NCBI RefSeq assembly: GCF_900142895.1 | Contig: NZ_LT670847.1 | Coordinates: 992,001-1,056,000 of the forward strand | Direction: 5' to 3' | DNA from: Vreelandella subglaciescola | Lineage (GTDB): Bacteria > Pseudomonadota > Gammaproteobacteria > Pseudomonadales > Halomonadaceae | DNA: 64,000 bases | Shown here: positions 1 through 6,905 of the stretch, piece by piece | Numbering within the stretch: position 1 is the first letter of the stretch | Layout of the letters: each line of letters begins with the position of its first letter | Translations under genes and position numbers: made by a program | Notes under the pieces: generated by a model | The model's input: only the letters and a program-made list of their open reading frames with translations | What the model was told of the DNA's origin: nothing | Databases searched by the model: none

Positions 1-2
1 AT

Positions 3-821
3 GAGTTTGGCGAATGGCTTTGCACCACCGAGAGCGGCTCACCCACACAACAAGCGCTTGGCTACCTGATGGAGATATACAGCTCGGCGCTGGAGACAGT
101 TCACCCAGGCGGGGCCGTGATGAACAGATACGCGCCCGTCAAAAACCCCCGCGTCACGCTGTACACGACAAGCACCGCAGAACGGATGATTGAAACGATG
201 ACCGCCAGCCAAGCGGATAGCGGCTCATATAACCGTTTCGTTTATCTACCGATGGGCAAAACGCCCTCCGAAAAGCGTTATGAGGGCTTCGAATTTGAAC
301 CATGCCAGCGGACGATGGAGCCGCTTGAGTGGCTAGTAGCACAATCGGGCACGGTATACATATCACCCGAGGCAGGGGAACGGTTCAAGGAGCAGGACAT
401 GAGCGTAACCGAGCCCATCAAGCACATTGACCCGCCGTTCGGCGGGCGCCTTGGCGAGCAGGCAATCAAGCTAGCCGGGCTTGTGGCGCTGTCTGACAAG
501 CGCACCACGATAAGCGCCGATGATATGGATACCGCCTTTGCGTTGCGTGTGGGGCTGTACAAGCGCACTAGGGCGCTATTTGCTGGCGAGGATGCAATCA
601 GCGACAAGCATATATCTGTGAAGGCTGCCGACCAGATTCGCGGGCGCCTTGAGCAGAAGGCAGTTCTGTACCGCAGCCAATTACCGGCATTTAGCCGCGC
701 TTACCGGCGGCTTTCCGTCGCTGAGCAAAACGCGGTGGTGGTGTCGCTTGTTGAGGATGGCTCAATGATTCAGGCCGAAGGCAGCAAGGCTCGCTTTGAA
801 TCACAGCTTTTTGACGGTTAA
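3..821 (+). CDS. DUF3987-type primase/helicase, C-terminal part (partial)
   Basis: The reading frame is open to the left edge of the window, so this is the C-terminal 272 residues of a longer protein; the apparent ATG at 69 is internal. It begins EFGEWL and carries the stretch LYTTSTAERMIE and later GRLGEQAIKLAGLVAL, the pattern of the helicase-like C-terminal half of DUF3987 proteins. These are replication proteins encoded by prophages, phage satellites and integrative elements. Family knowledge suggests an ATP-driven helicase or primase role in replicating the element, but the Walker motifs would lie upstream of this window. A hairpin terminator follows the stop codon and then an iteron-like region, which fits a replication module. 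A general AAA-like phage protein is the main alternative. Confidence 0.65.
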   Translation, partial: EFGEWLCTTESGSPTQQALGYLMEIYSSALETVHPGGAVMNRYAPVKNPRVTLYTTSTAERMIETMTASQADSGSYNRFVYLPMGKTPSEKRYEGFEFEPCQRTMEPLEWLVAQSGTVYISPEAGERFKEQDMSVTEPIKHIDPPFGGRLGEQAIKLAGLVALSDKRTTISADDMDTAFALRVGLYKRTRALFAGEDAISDKHISVKAADQIRGRLEQKAVLYRSQLPAFSRAYRRLSVAEQNAVVVSLVEDGSMIQAEGSKARFESQLFDG

Positions 822-841
822 AGCGGTATGACGCACCGAAG

Positions 842-870
842 CCCGGCCATTGTGCCGGGTTTTTTGTTTT
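842..870 (+). terminator. Rho-independent terminator after the primase-like gene
   Basis: A 6-bp stem CCCGGC/GCCGGG with a 6-nt loop is followed by TTTTTT. It lies 20 bp after the stop codon, so it separates the replication gene from the iteron region. Confidence 0.8.
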
Positions 871-1132
871 TAGACGTCTAAAAAACGCCATTTATACAGT
901 GGCGTCTAAATGCTAAAGCCCACAACCACGCGGGTTACAGGCGACATTTAGACATTTAGACGCTTTTAGGGGACACACCCCCTAGCGCCCATATTGGCGA
1001 ACGCCGTGGCCGGTGTGTGTGTGTCTGTCTAAGTGTCTAAATATATATATAAAATAAACAACAAAGCCCACAACCATGCGGGTTACAGCATTTAGACGCT
1101 TAGCGCCTAAATGCGTCTAAAACGCCTAAAAT
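867..1132. repeat. Iteron-like repeat region, candidate replication origin of the element
   Basis: The motif GCGTCTAAA, in either orientation, recurs at about nine places: an 18-bp palindrome centred on TTAGACGTCTAA (867-884), 902-912, 945-953, 954-963, 1034-1043, 1089-1099, 1103-1113 (variant GCGCCTAAATG), 1114-1123 and 1123-1132. A separate 26-bp direct repeat starting AAAGCCCACAACC lies at 915-940 and again at 1063-1088 with a single change. Between the two copies is an AT-only tract (1039-1056). Short iterated motifs plus an AT-rich stretch beside a primase-like gene is the usual layout of a plasmid or phage-satellite origin. Binding of an initiator is inferred; an operator array is possible. 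Confidence 0.55.
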
Positions 1133-1202
1133 CCCACACACAACCAGCCCGGCTAAGATTCCGCCGCCTACTGCCAACAAACCCAATAATAGCCTTAAAC
1201 TA

Positions 1203-1232
1203 CTGGAATAAACCACACAATAGCTTTATACT
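1203..1232 (+). promoter_or_regulatory. Possible promoter of the small-gene cassette
   Basis: A TATACT -10 hexamer (1227-1232) lies 34 bp before the first start codon of the cassette. The -35 match (CTGGAA, 1203-1208, 18-bp spacing) is poor. It is the only good -10 in the gap after the iteron region. Confidence 0.35.
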
Positions 1233-1265
1233 ATCTGTAAGCCTGCACCGATAGGAGCCGGAATC

Positions 1266-1463
1266 ATGAGCACAACGAAATCAAAAGGCGGACGCCCGGC
1301 AGGCAGCCGTAACGTCAGGCCAAGCAAAGAGGCCATTGCCGGCTACTACAGGCAGCTACAGCACGCCGCCAACCGTGGGGACGCAATGGCCCAAGCCGCG
1401 CTGATTCAGATTTATGAGCGGCATTGTTCAGAGCAGGCGGGGAGCAAGACGCATGGCGTTTGA
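1266..1463 (+). CDS. Small hypothetical protein, first gene of the element cassette
   Basis: This 65-residue protein opens with a lysine/arginine/glycine-rich segment (KSKGGRPAGSRN), followed by a helical region rich in Ala and Gln. A GGRPAGSRN-like opening is common in small phage DNA-associated proteins such as the DUF5681 group, and the next gene has the related GNPAGRPKG, so the two may be distant relatives. The start is supported by AGGAG eight bases upstream of ATG. The gene overlaps the next start by 11 bp, which suggests translational coupling. I do not recognise a function. Confidence 0.6.
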   Translation: MSTTKSKGGRPAGSRNVRPSKEAIAGYYRQLQHAANRGDAMAQAALIQIYERHCSEQAGSKTHGV

Positions 1464-1845
1464 GAAAGGCCGCAGCGGCAACCCGGCAGGCAGGCCCAAG
1501 GGCGTTAAAGATCGCCGCACAGAGTGGCGTGAGGCGCTGAACAAACACGGCAACGAGCTGGTGGCCAAGGCCGTCGAGCTTGCCCTGGAGGGAGACGCGC
1601 AGGCGCTAAAACTGTGCATTGATAGAGCTATTCCCGCCTATCGCCCGGCAGCCGAGCCGGTGGCCTTCAAGCTGACTGGCGACACCCTGACCCAGAAAGC
1701 AGAAAGCGTGCTGGCCGCCGTGGCCGCCGGGACATTGGACCCGCAGACCGGTAAGGCGCTGATGGATAGCATCGCCGGCTTTGCCAAGCTGGCCGAAATT
1801 GACGAAATCCGGCAGCGGCTCGACACGCTGGAGGAGCGGCAATGA
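1453..1845 (+). CDS. DUF5681-like phage protein
   Basis: This 130-residue protein begins MAFEKGRSGNPAGRPKG, the signature opening of DUF5681 proteins, found in prophages and often near terminase or small DNA-packaging genes. The middle is helical (ELALEGDAQALKLCIDRAIP) and the C-terminus is a predicted coiled coil. The ATG at 1453 is preferred over upstream in-frame starts because the family motif begins there and GGGGAG sits just upstream. It overlaps the previous gene by 11 bp and the next by 4 bp (ATGA). The molecular function of the family is not established; a DNA-binding or packaging role is a guess from context. Confidence 0.7.
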   Translation: MAFEKGRSGNPAGRPKGVKDRRTEWREALNKHGNELVAKAVELALEGDAQALKLCIDRAIPAYRPAAEPVAFKLTGDTLTQKAESVLAAVAAGTLDPQTGKALMDSIAGFAKLAEIDEIRQRLDTLEERQ

Positions 1846-2057
1846 CCAGACGCAACACCACCGCCCGGCTAACGGCACTGGAGGCCCAGAGCCCAGAAAA
1901 AAGCGACCCGTGGAACATCCACGCCGGCTGCCAATCGCTTGGCCTTGAGGCACCCGAGCCGTACCCAGGCGAGACAACGCAGGAATGGCTACCACGGGTG
2001 CCGTTCGCGTCGCTGGAGGCGCTGGTGGCATGGGGAGATGCTAATGGCCGCCTTTGA
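1842..2057 (+). CDS. Hypothetical small protein of the element cassette
   Basis: This 71-residue protein starts inside the stop codon of the DUF5681-like gene (ATGA overlap). It begins MTRRNTTARLTALEAQ, a basic N-terminus leading into a short helix, and then becomes acidic and proline-rich with an EALVAWGDANGRL ending. No family is recognised. The following gene product has a similar LAALEREH start, so both may have a short N-terminal helix of the same kind. The gene is kept because of its tight overlap on both sides and its collinearity with the cassette. Confidence 0.55.
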   Translation: MTRRNTTARLTALEAQSPEKSDPWNIHAGCQSLGLEAPEPYPGETTQEWLPRVPFASLEALVAWGDANGRL

Positions 2058-2214
2058 CACTGGCCGCCGTCTAGCCGCGCTTGAGCGCGAACACACGCCC
2101 GACAAGGTGACACGGATCATCATTCAGGGCGCGGGCAAACCCGACGGCCCCGCCGCTACCATGCAGCAACAGCCCGACGGCACGTGGATAAACACCAAGG
2201 AGCCAAAGGAATGA
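2044..2214 (+). CDS. Hypothetical small protein of the element cassette
   Basis: This is a 56-residue protein, MAAFDTGRRLAALEREH and onwards, ending in a lysine/glutamate-rich tail. The frame is open further upstream, but the start at 2044 is chosen because GGGGAG lies six bases before it, and the residues encoded farther upstream are Arg/Trp-rich shadow translation of the preceding gene. It overlaps the previous gene by 14 bp and the next by 4 bp (ATGA). The segment PDKVTRIIIQGAGKPDG looks like a beta strand. No family is recognised. Confidence 0.55.
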   Translation: MAAFDTGRRLAALEREHTPDKVTRIIIQGAGKPDGPAATMQQQPDGTWINTKEPKE

Positions 2215-2351
2215 AACAGAAAACGCTTCGGGCGTCTGGCTTCCACAAGGCGCGTACTGGTGCCCAGGGCCGTAACGGCGGCCATATGCCCGGCCAGTCC
2301 AAAAAGCATTTAGCAAAGCAGCGAAAAGCCCAGGAGGGCAAGCGCACATGA
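2211..2351 (+). CDS. Very small basic protein of the element cassette
   Basis: This 46-residue, strongly basic protein (MKQKTLRASGFHKARTGAQG, then a GGHMPGQSKKHLAKQRK segment) is too short for most gene callers. It is supported by ATGA overlaps at both ends, with the previous stop and the next start, and by AAAGGA just before its ATG. The very high Lys/Arg content suggests nucleic-acid binding, but no family is recognised. Confidence 0.5.
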   Translation: MKQKTLRASGFHKARTGAQGRNGGHMPGQSKKHLAKQRKAQEGKRT

Positions 2352-2713
2352 TTAAGCAACACAGCCCGAAGCTAGTCAGCACCGTAGCCGGACGCCTAGC
2401 GGCCATGCACGGCGATTTAAGCCCGGATAAGCTGCACCAAATCGCAGGCGACGCGATCCGGGAAGCGCTAATTCTAGGCGGCGGCACGGCCACCACAGAC
2501 AGCGCCCGCACCGATGCCGCCATGCCGGCCCAAGGCTCGCGTAATGACAGCCGCCGCCATGCCGCTGCCGATGATATGGCCCAGCAGTGGAAGCGCCCCA
2601 AGGCTGCCACACACAGCGACACCGCGCCGCCTGCGCAAAGCAAGCGCGATGCTGCCACCACCGCCATGACCGAGCAATGGCGAAAGCCCACCGGCAATGC
2701 AGGGGGGCGCTAA
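2348..2713 (+). CDS. Hypothetical protein of the element cassette
   Basis: This 121-residue protein has a short ordered N-terminus (roughly residues 1-45, containing HQIAGDAIREALILGGG) followed by a low-complexity, Ala/Thr/Arg-rich region. That region contains an imperfect internal repeat: DDMAQQWKRPKAATHSD is echoed by TAMTEQWRKPTGNAG. The start overlaps the previous stop by 4 bp and the stop overlaps the next ATG by 1 bp (TAATG). The repeated QWKRP/QWRKP peptide could be a short linear binding motif, which is inference only. Confidence 0.55.
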   Translation: MIKQHSPKLVSTVAGRLAAMHGDLSPDKLHQIAGDAIREALILGGGTATTDSARTDAAMPAQGSRNDSRRHAAADDMAQQWKRPKAATHSDTAPPAQSKRDAATTAMTEQWRKPTGNAGGR

Positions 2714-3243
2714 TGAATACAGTAGAGCAGGTTAAGCAAGAGATTACCGACGCCCAAGCCCGCCTTAAATCTGACGAGTCGGCACTGGGCAACGCGCTTG
2801 CCACAGGCCGCCCAACGGACGCGCTGGAGAGCCGTTGTGCTGGATTGCGTACCCAACTGCACCAGCTAGACCTGAAGCGTGACGCGGCCCAGCAAATTGC
2901 CGACGATAAGCAGGAAAAAGCGGATCTGAAAGAGGCCCGCCGGCTGACCAAGGCCGCCGAACAACACCGCGCCACGATCCTGACCCAAGGCGAAAAGCTG
3001 GCCGCCCTGGTGGAACAAATGGAGGCCGTGGCCGCTGAGATAGGCAAGGCTAACGCAATCCGCGACTGGCAGATTCCACTGAGCGAAGCGCACCGGCTAG
3101 GGATCGACCGTGACGAAACGAAAGCGGCGCGTTATTCGCTGCCCGACTTTGGTGGCTTGGGGGGCCGGGCGAAAAATGCGGTAGGAATGTACGTTGGCAC
3201 GCAGGAGACAATGGCACAGCGCGGTACCCAGCACCTGACATAG
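2713..3243 (+). CDS. Coiled-coil hypothetical protein, last gene of the element cassette
   Basis: This 176-residue protein is mostly heptad-like and charged. Residues 1-110 look like a long coiled coil (VKQEITDAQARLKSDE, KQEKADLKEARRLTKAA), followed by a short C-terminal domain ending near GGLGGRAKNAVGMYVGTQ. Overall composition recalls small phage scaffolding proteins or tail chaperones, but no specific match is recognised. The ATG at 2713 is chosen over longer in-frame options because it overlaps the preceding stop codon by one base. A clear terminator follows 20 bp after the stop, so this gene closes the operon that started at 1266. Confidence 0.6.
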   Translation: MNTVEQVKQEITDAQARLKSDESALGNALATGRPTDALESRCAGLRTQLHQLDLKRDAAQQIADDKQEKADLKEARRLTKAAEQHRATILTQGEKLAALVEQMEAVAAEIGKANAIRDWQIPLSEAHRLGIDRDETKAARYSLPDFGGLGGRAKNAVGMYVGTQETMAQRGTQHLT

Positions 3244-3262
3244 CCGCACCATGAGCAAAGAC

Positions 3263-3287
3263 GCCCGGCCAAGTGTCGGGCTTTTTT
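3263..3287 (+). terminator. Rho-independent terminator closing the element cassette
   Basis: A GCCCGGC/GTCGGGC stem (one G-U pair in RNA) with a 6-nt loop is followed by TTTTTT. It lies 20 bp after the last cassette gene and in front of the tRNA integration site. Confidence 0.75.
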
Positions 3288-3410
3288 ATGGCTGTACACC
3301 CACCCAGCCCAGCAGGGTAGCGAGCATTTTCTGTGGGGGCGTGTGTGGGGGCGAAGCGAGAAAAAGCGATTCAATGCCGGCGCTATATAGACGCAAGTCA
3401 TTGATTTTAT

Positions 3411-3487
3411 TGGTACCCCCATCAGGATTCGAACCTGAGGCCTTCCCCTTAGGAGGGGGACGCTCTATCCAGCTGAGCTATAGGGGC
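3411..3487 (-). tRNA. tRNA-Arg (anticodon CCU)
   Basis: On the minus strand the sequence folds as a standard cloverleaf. It has a GCCCCTA acceptor strand, a D arm AGCTCAGCTGGATAGAGC, an anticodon stem TCCCC/GGGGA enclosing CTCCTAA (anticodon CCT), a T arm CAGGTTCGAATCCTG, and an encoded CCA end at 3413-3411. The first acceptor pair is G-T rather than G-C. The 3' end faces the mobile element at 1-3410. The 3' end of a tRNA gene is a frequent integrase target, so this is the likely attachment site; the second att copy would lie left of the window. Confidence 0.92.
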
Positions 3488-3582
3488 AATATGCGAGGGC
3501 TTGAAAAAGCGCGGCTAGTGTAACGCTTTGCGCCGTGGCCGCCAACCGCCTGCTCCGCTTGGATGTCTTCCATCCCGGAAAA

Positions 3583-4527
3583 CTACACCCACCCAAGCAC
3601 CTGTAGCACGAAGATGCCCAGCGTTACCGTGGCGCTGGCAGCGAGCGTGGTGATGGCGATGATATTGGCAGCCAGCGCCGGGTTGCCGCCCAGCACTCGG
3701 GCCATGACAAAGCTGCCCGCCGCCGTGGGGCTGGCAAAGTAGAGAAACAGCAGGCCCAGCTCGCGGTCGCGGAAACCGCAGAGAACGGCGCCCAGCGTCG
3801 CCAGCCCGGGCAGCCAGAGCATTTTGAACAGGCTGGCGCTGATGGCGACGCGACGACCCTCCCGGAGCGAGGCAATGGACAGCGTGCCGCCAATGCAGAT
3901 AAGCGCCAGCGGCAGCGTGAGTGAGGCGAACAAATCACCGGTATGCATCAGCCAGCCGGGCAAGGTGATGCCCAGCGCAGCAAACGGCAGAGCGGCCAAC
4001 ACAGCAAGAATCAGCGGGTTGGTGGCAATGTTTTTGACCAGCGCGCCGGTACTGGCCTGACCTGGCTGAAAAGTGACAAGCGCCACGACCGAGAGGCTGT
4101 TGTAGAGCACAATCACTACGCCCAGCAGCACGCTGCCCGTCGACAGGCCGTAGTCACCGTACATGGCGGCGGCCAGCGCCAGCCCGACAATGCCGCAGTT
4201 GCCGCGAAACGCGCCTTGAATGTAGACACCGCGGTCGGCCCTGGCCACGCGATAGCGCGCCCACAGCCAGCACAAAGCAAACTGGGCGACGGTGGCCAGC
4301 GCGAAAAACGCCAGCATCGGTACATTCAGCGCCACGCTTAAATCTGCGCGAATCAGGCTGAGAAACACCAGCGCCGGCAACGTGGCCTTGAATACCAACG
4401 TTGAGGCGGTAGCCACAAAGGCTCCGTCAATCCAGCCGATACGCCTTAAGCCAAGGCCGACGAATACCATGGCGAAAACCGGCAGCGTCACCTCAAGCGT
4501 ACGCGCAAAAATATCAATCAGGTGCAT
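3583..4527 (-). CDS. AEC-family (auxin efflux carrier type) transporter
   Basis: This 314-residue inner-membrane protein has about ten hydrophobic segments and the AEC pattern: an N-terminal VFVGLGLRRIGWID loop, AFRGNCGIVGLALA near residue 110, and TNPLILAVLAALPF near residue 170. AEC proteins are secondary carriers for organic acids, amino acids or similar anions; the substrate cannot be read from sequence. Its ATG overlaps the stop of the upstream diguanylate cyclase gene by one base (TGATG), so the two are translationally coupled. That is an unusual pairing of a signalling enzyme and a carrier. Length matches the family. Confidence 0.85.
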   Translation of the reverse strand: MHLIDIFARTLEVTLPVFAMVFVGLGLRRIGWIDGAFVATASTLVFKATLPALVFLSLIRADLSVALNVPMLAFFALATVAQFALCWLWARYRVARADRGVYIQGAFRGNCGIVGLALAAAMYGDYGLSTGSVLLGVVIVLYNSLSVVALVTFQPGQASTGALVKNIATNPLILAVLAALPFAALGITLPGWLMHTGDLFASLTLPLALICIGGTLSIASLREGRRVAISASLFKMLWLPGLATLGAVLCGFRDRELGLLFLYFASPTAAGSFVMARVLGGNPALAANIIAITTLAASATVTLGIFVLQVLGWV

Positions 4528-6578
4528 CAGCCGAACAACGCTCGCATACCGCCCTCGTTGGGGACACTGACCACCAGCGCGTTGCGCCCGCGCGCCTTGG
4601 CTTCATAGCTGGCCGCATCGGCGCGGGAGAGCGCCGCGTCTACCGTTTGGTCCGCGTCGTCAAATGTCGTCACGCCAATGCTTAACGTAACCCCGTACTC
4701 CTGGCCTTCATGAGTCACGGAAATTTCGCTCACTGCCACGCGCAGCGACTCGGCAATGCGCTCGGCTTGACCCAGCGTACAGCTGGGCAACAGCACGCCG
4801 AACTCGTCGCCGCCCTGGCGCGCGACGTGGTCACTGCGGCGCACTTCCCAGGCTACCACCTGGGCAATGCGGCGCAGCATTTCATCGCCCAGCGCATGGC
4901 CACCTTCATCGTTGATCGGTTTGAAATGATCAAGATCAAACAGCAACAGCGCCGAGGGCGTGCTGGTTTTCTGGTACTCGGCAAAGGCCTCGCCCAGCCG
5001 ACGCTCGAAGCCGCGGCGATTCAAAAGCCCCGTGAGCGGATCATGCTCGGCTTCCCAACGCGCCAGCGCCTCCTCCTCACGCCGCTGGGTAATATCTTTC
5101 ATCATGCCCACCAGCCCCAGCGAATGCCCGCCCTTGGAGAGCATGACAACCCGAGCATGCACCTCAAGCCATAGCGTTTCATGATCAGGCCGGATAAAAC
5201 GCAGCTGGCGCTGAAAGTCGTTGTGGGTGATCAAGCTGTGGCGCCACATATCAACGGTGCCGGCGCGATCCCCCGGATGAATGTACTCAAGCCATTGCGA
5301 CGTGGCCAACGTCTCTGAACTACCCAGCAGGGCAATCAACGGCGGGTTCATATAGGTGATTTCACCGTCAAAATTAGCCACGAACATGCCCTGTGGCGTG
5401 GAATCAAGAATCGCGTTAAAGAACGCTTCGCGCTCTTTAAGGCTGCCCAGCAGCACCTTGCGCTCGGCTTCTACGCGATTGAATGTCTCGGCAATTTCCT
5501 GAAACTCGACCACGTCACTGGTCAGGTCAAGGCGTTCACGACGCCCGTGCCCCACGTCACCGATCTGGATTTCCAGGTGGCGCAGGGGTTGCAGCATACT
5601 GCCCAGCACCCACCACAACAGAGGCAGCATCCAGAGCGCCATGATCCCCCAGACCCACCACAGCCGCTTGATAAAACCCGCCAGCGGCAGCTGTGCCTGC
5701 TCCAGGGTCATGAAACGCCCGACCACCCAGTTGGCCGGCCATACCTGAGCGTAAGACTGCAGGCCTGCCTTGCCGTTGAACAGCTTGCCCACGGCATCGC
5801 CCTGCCAGCCGCTCATGGCCAGCTCCAGCTTGGGATTACCCGATAACGTTTTGACGTTAGACAGGATTTTTTCACGCTCCGGGTGGTATAAAATCGTGCC
5901 GGCGGCGGTAAATATATTGATATAGCTGCCGTCACCTACCTGTTTGCGTGCCAGTCGGGAAAACAGCCCGCCGCTGCGCAGACTCATGGCCCCGCCCACC
6001 ATGCCGGCAAACTCGCCGCTTGCATCCCGGCGCGGCACACCGATCATCACCATGGGAACCTTGCTTGCGCGCCCCATAAACGGCTCACTGACGTAGGAGT
6101 AACCGGCACCCTTGATCATACGGAAGTACTCACGATCACCTATGCTCATACCGCGTGAATTATCAATGAACGGCCAGCTGGCGTCTATATTGCCTTGCGC
6201 ATCGGTGATAACCAGCCGTTCAAACCACTCCAGCAGCGCATCGTTGTGTTCCAGCCGCCACTGCAGCGATTCTTTTGATACGTGATCAACGGTCACTTCA
6301 GCCACATGTTCAAGCGCACGTGTACGCGAGTTGACCTGATGAGTGATTTCATCAGCCAGCATGCTGGTTTCGTAACGCAGGTGCGCAAGGCTGGTCTCCT
6401 GCACCATGTTTTTACCCAGATGCCAGGCCAGGGCCAACACCAATGCAACGACCAGAATCCAGGTAAAGGCAAGCCCCAGCACCAAGCGCCCGCGAAGTGA
6501 GCGCAACGCACCCATATTTTTCAACCACGAGATCAGCCGCGGTTTTAACCACTGGGTTGTCCATTGCTTCAGAGCCAC
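4527..6578 (-). CDS. Membrane-anchored sensor diguanylate cyclase (dCache-like, PAS, GGDEF)
   Basis: This 683-residue protein makes cyclic di-GMP from GTP. A transmembrane helix at about 30-52 and a second at about 308-332 flank a ~250-residue periplasmic region of double-Cache type (SRGMSIGDREYFRMIKG). A HAMP-like stretch, a PAS domain (about 385-500) and a GGDEF domain follow. The active-site GGDEF (589-593) is intact, and RRSD five residues before it is a canonical RxxD inhibitory site, so product inhibition is expected. The start is GTG with AAAGGGGAG just upstream. The Cache ligand is unknown. The downstream AEC carrier gene overlaps it by one base. Confidence 0.88.
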   Translation of the reverse strand: MALKQWTTQWLKPRLISWLKNMGALRSLRGRLVLGLAFTWILVVALVLALAWHLGKNMVQETSLAHLRYETSMLADEITHQVNSRTRALEHVAEVTVDHVSKESLQWRLEHNDALLEWFERLVITDAQGNIDASWPFIDNSRGMSIGDREYFRMIKGAGYSYVSEPFMGRASKVPMVMIGVPRRDASGEFAGMVGGAMSLRSGGLFSRLARKQVGDGSYINIFTAAGTILYHPEREKILSNVKTLSGNPKLELAMSGWQGDAVGKLFNGKAGLQSYAQVWPANWVVGRFMTLEQAQLPLAGFIKRLWWVWGIMALWMLPLLWWVLGSMLQPLRHLEIQIGDVGHGRRERLDLTSDVVEFQEIAETFNRVEAERKVLLGSLKEREAFFNAILDSTPQGMFVANFDGEITYMNPPLIALLGSSETLATSQWLEYIHPGDRAGTVDMWRHSLITHNDFQRQLRFIRPDHETLWLEVHARVVMLSKGGHSLGLVGMMKDITQRREEEALARWEAEHDPLTGLLNRRGFERRLGEAFAEYQKTSTPSALLLFDLDHFKPINDEGGHALGDEMLRRIAQVVAWEVRRSDHVARQGGDEFGVLLPSCTLGQAERIAESLRVAVSEISVTHEGQEYGVTLSIGVTTFDDADQTVDAALSRADAASYEAKARGRNALVVSVPNEGGMRALFG

Positions 6579-6905
6579 GCGCTCCCCTTTAGCTGATCGT
6601 TAATACACGCCGTCAAGCGCTCACTGCCTACCGTACGGAGGCTGTACATTACACGAAACTTGAGTCCGCGTGGAGGTTCAGGCCCAGCGTCTATGCTGAA
6701 TACAAAACCCGACGCAGATCAACGCCATAATCTTTCTTTAATATAAATAACAGAACATTCAACCAATAATTTATTATTTAACAATAAAAACAGCGTAAAT
6801 TGACGACAATCAACATCATACGCATGGCATTCCCCGTATTCTTGCCCCGGCTGACTTAACACCACGCCCATCCGCCACGCGGGGGCCACTCAAGGATACG
6901 CTGCC
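6579..6905. other. Divergent intergenic region between sensor cyclase and DcaP-like porin
   Basis: This 327-bp gap separates two genes transcribed away from each other. It contains an AT-rich stretch at 6728-6795 and a candidate FNR/Anr half-palindrome pair at 6800-6813, annotated separately. No RNA gene, no ORF of note and no mobile repeat was seen. Confidence 0.6.
6800..6813 (+). promoter_or_regulatory. Candidate FNR/Anr box upstream of the DcaP-like porin
   Basis: TTGAC-GACA-ATCAA differs from the FNR/Anr consensus TTGAT-N4-ATCAA at one base. A TATTCT -10 element lies at 6837-6842, which places the box centre about 41 bp before the expected transcription start, the geometry of an activated class II promoter. 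Activation is inferred. Confidence 0.4.

Noticed and set aside
3251..3523. Plus-strand 90-residue frame over the tRNA-Arg gene
   Set aside because: It translates through the tRNA and its flanks; the region is fully explained by the tRNA and terminator.
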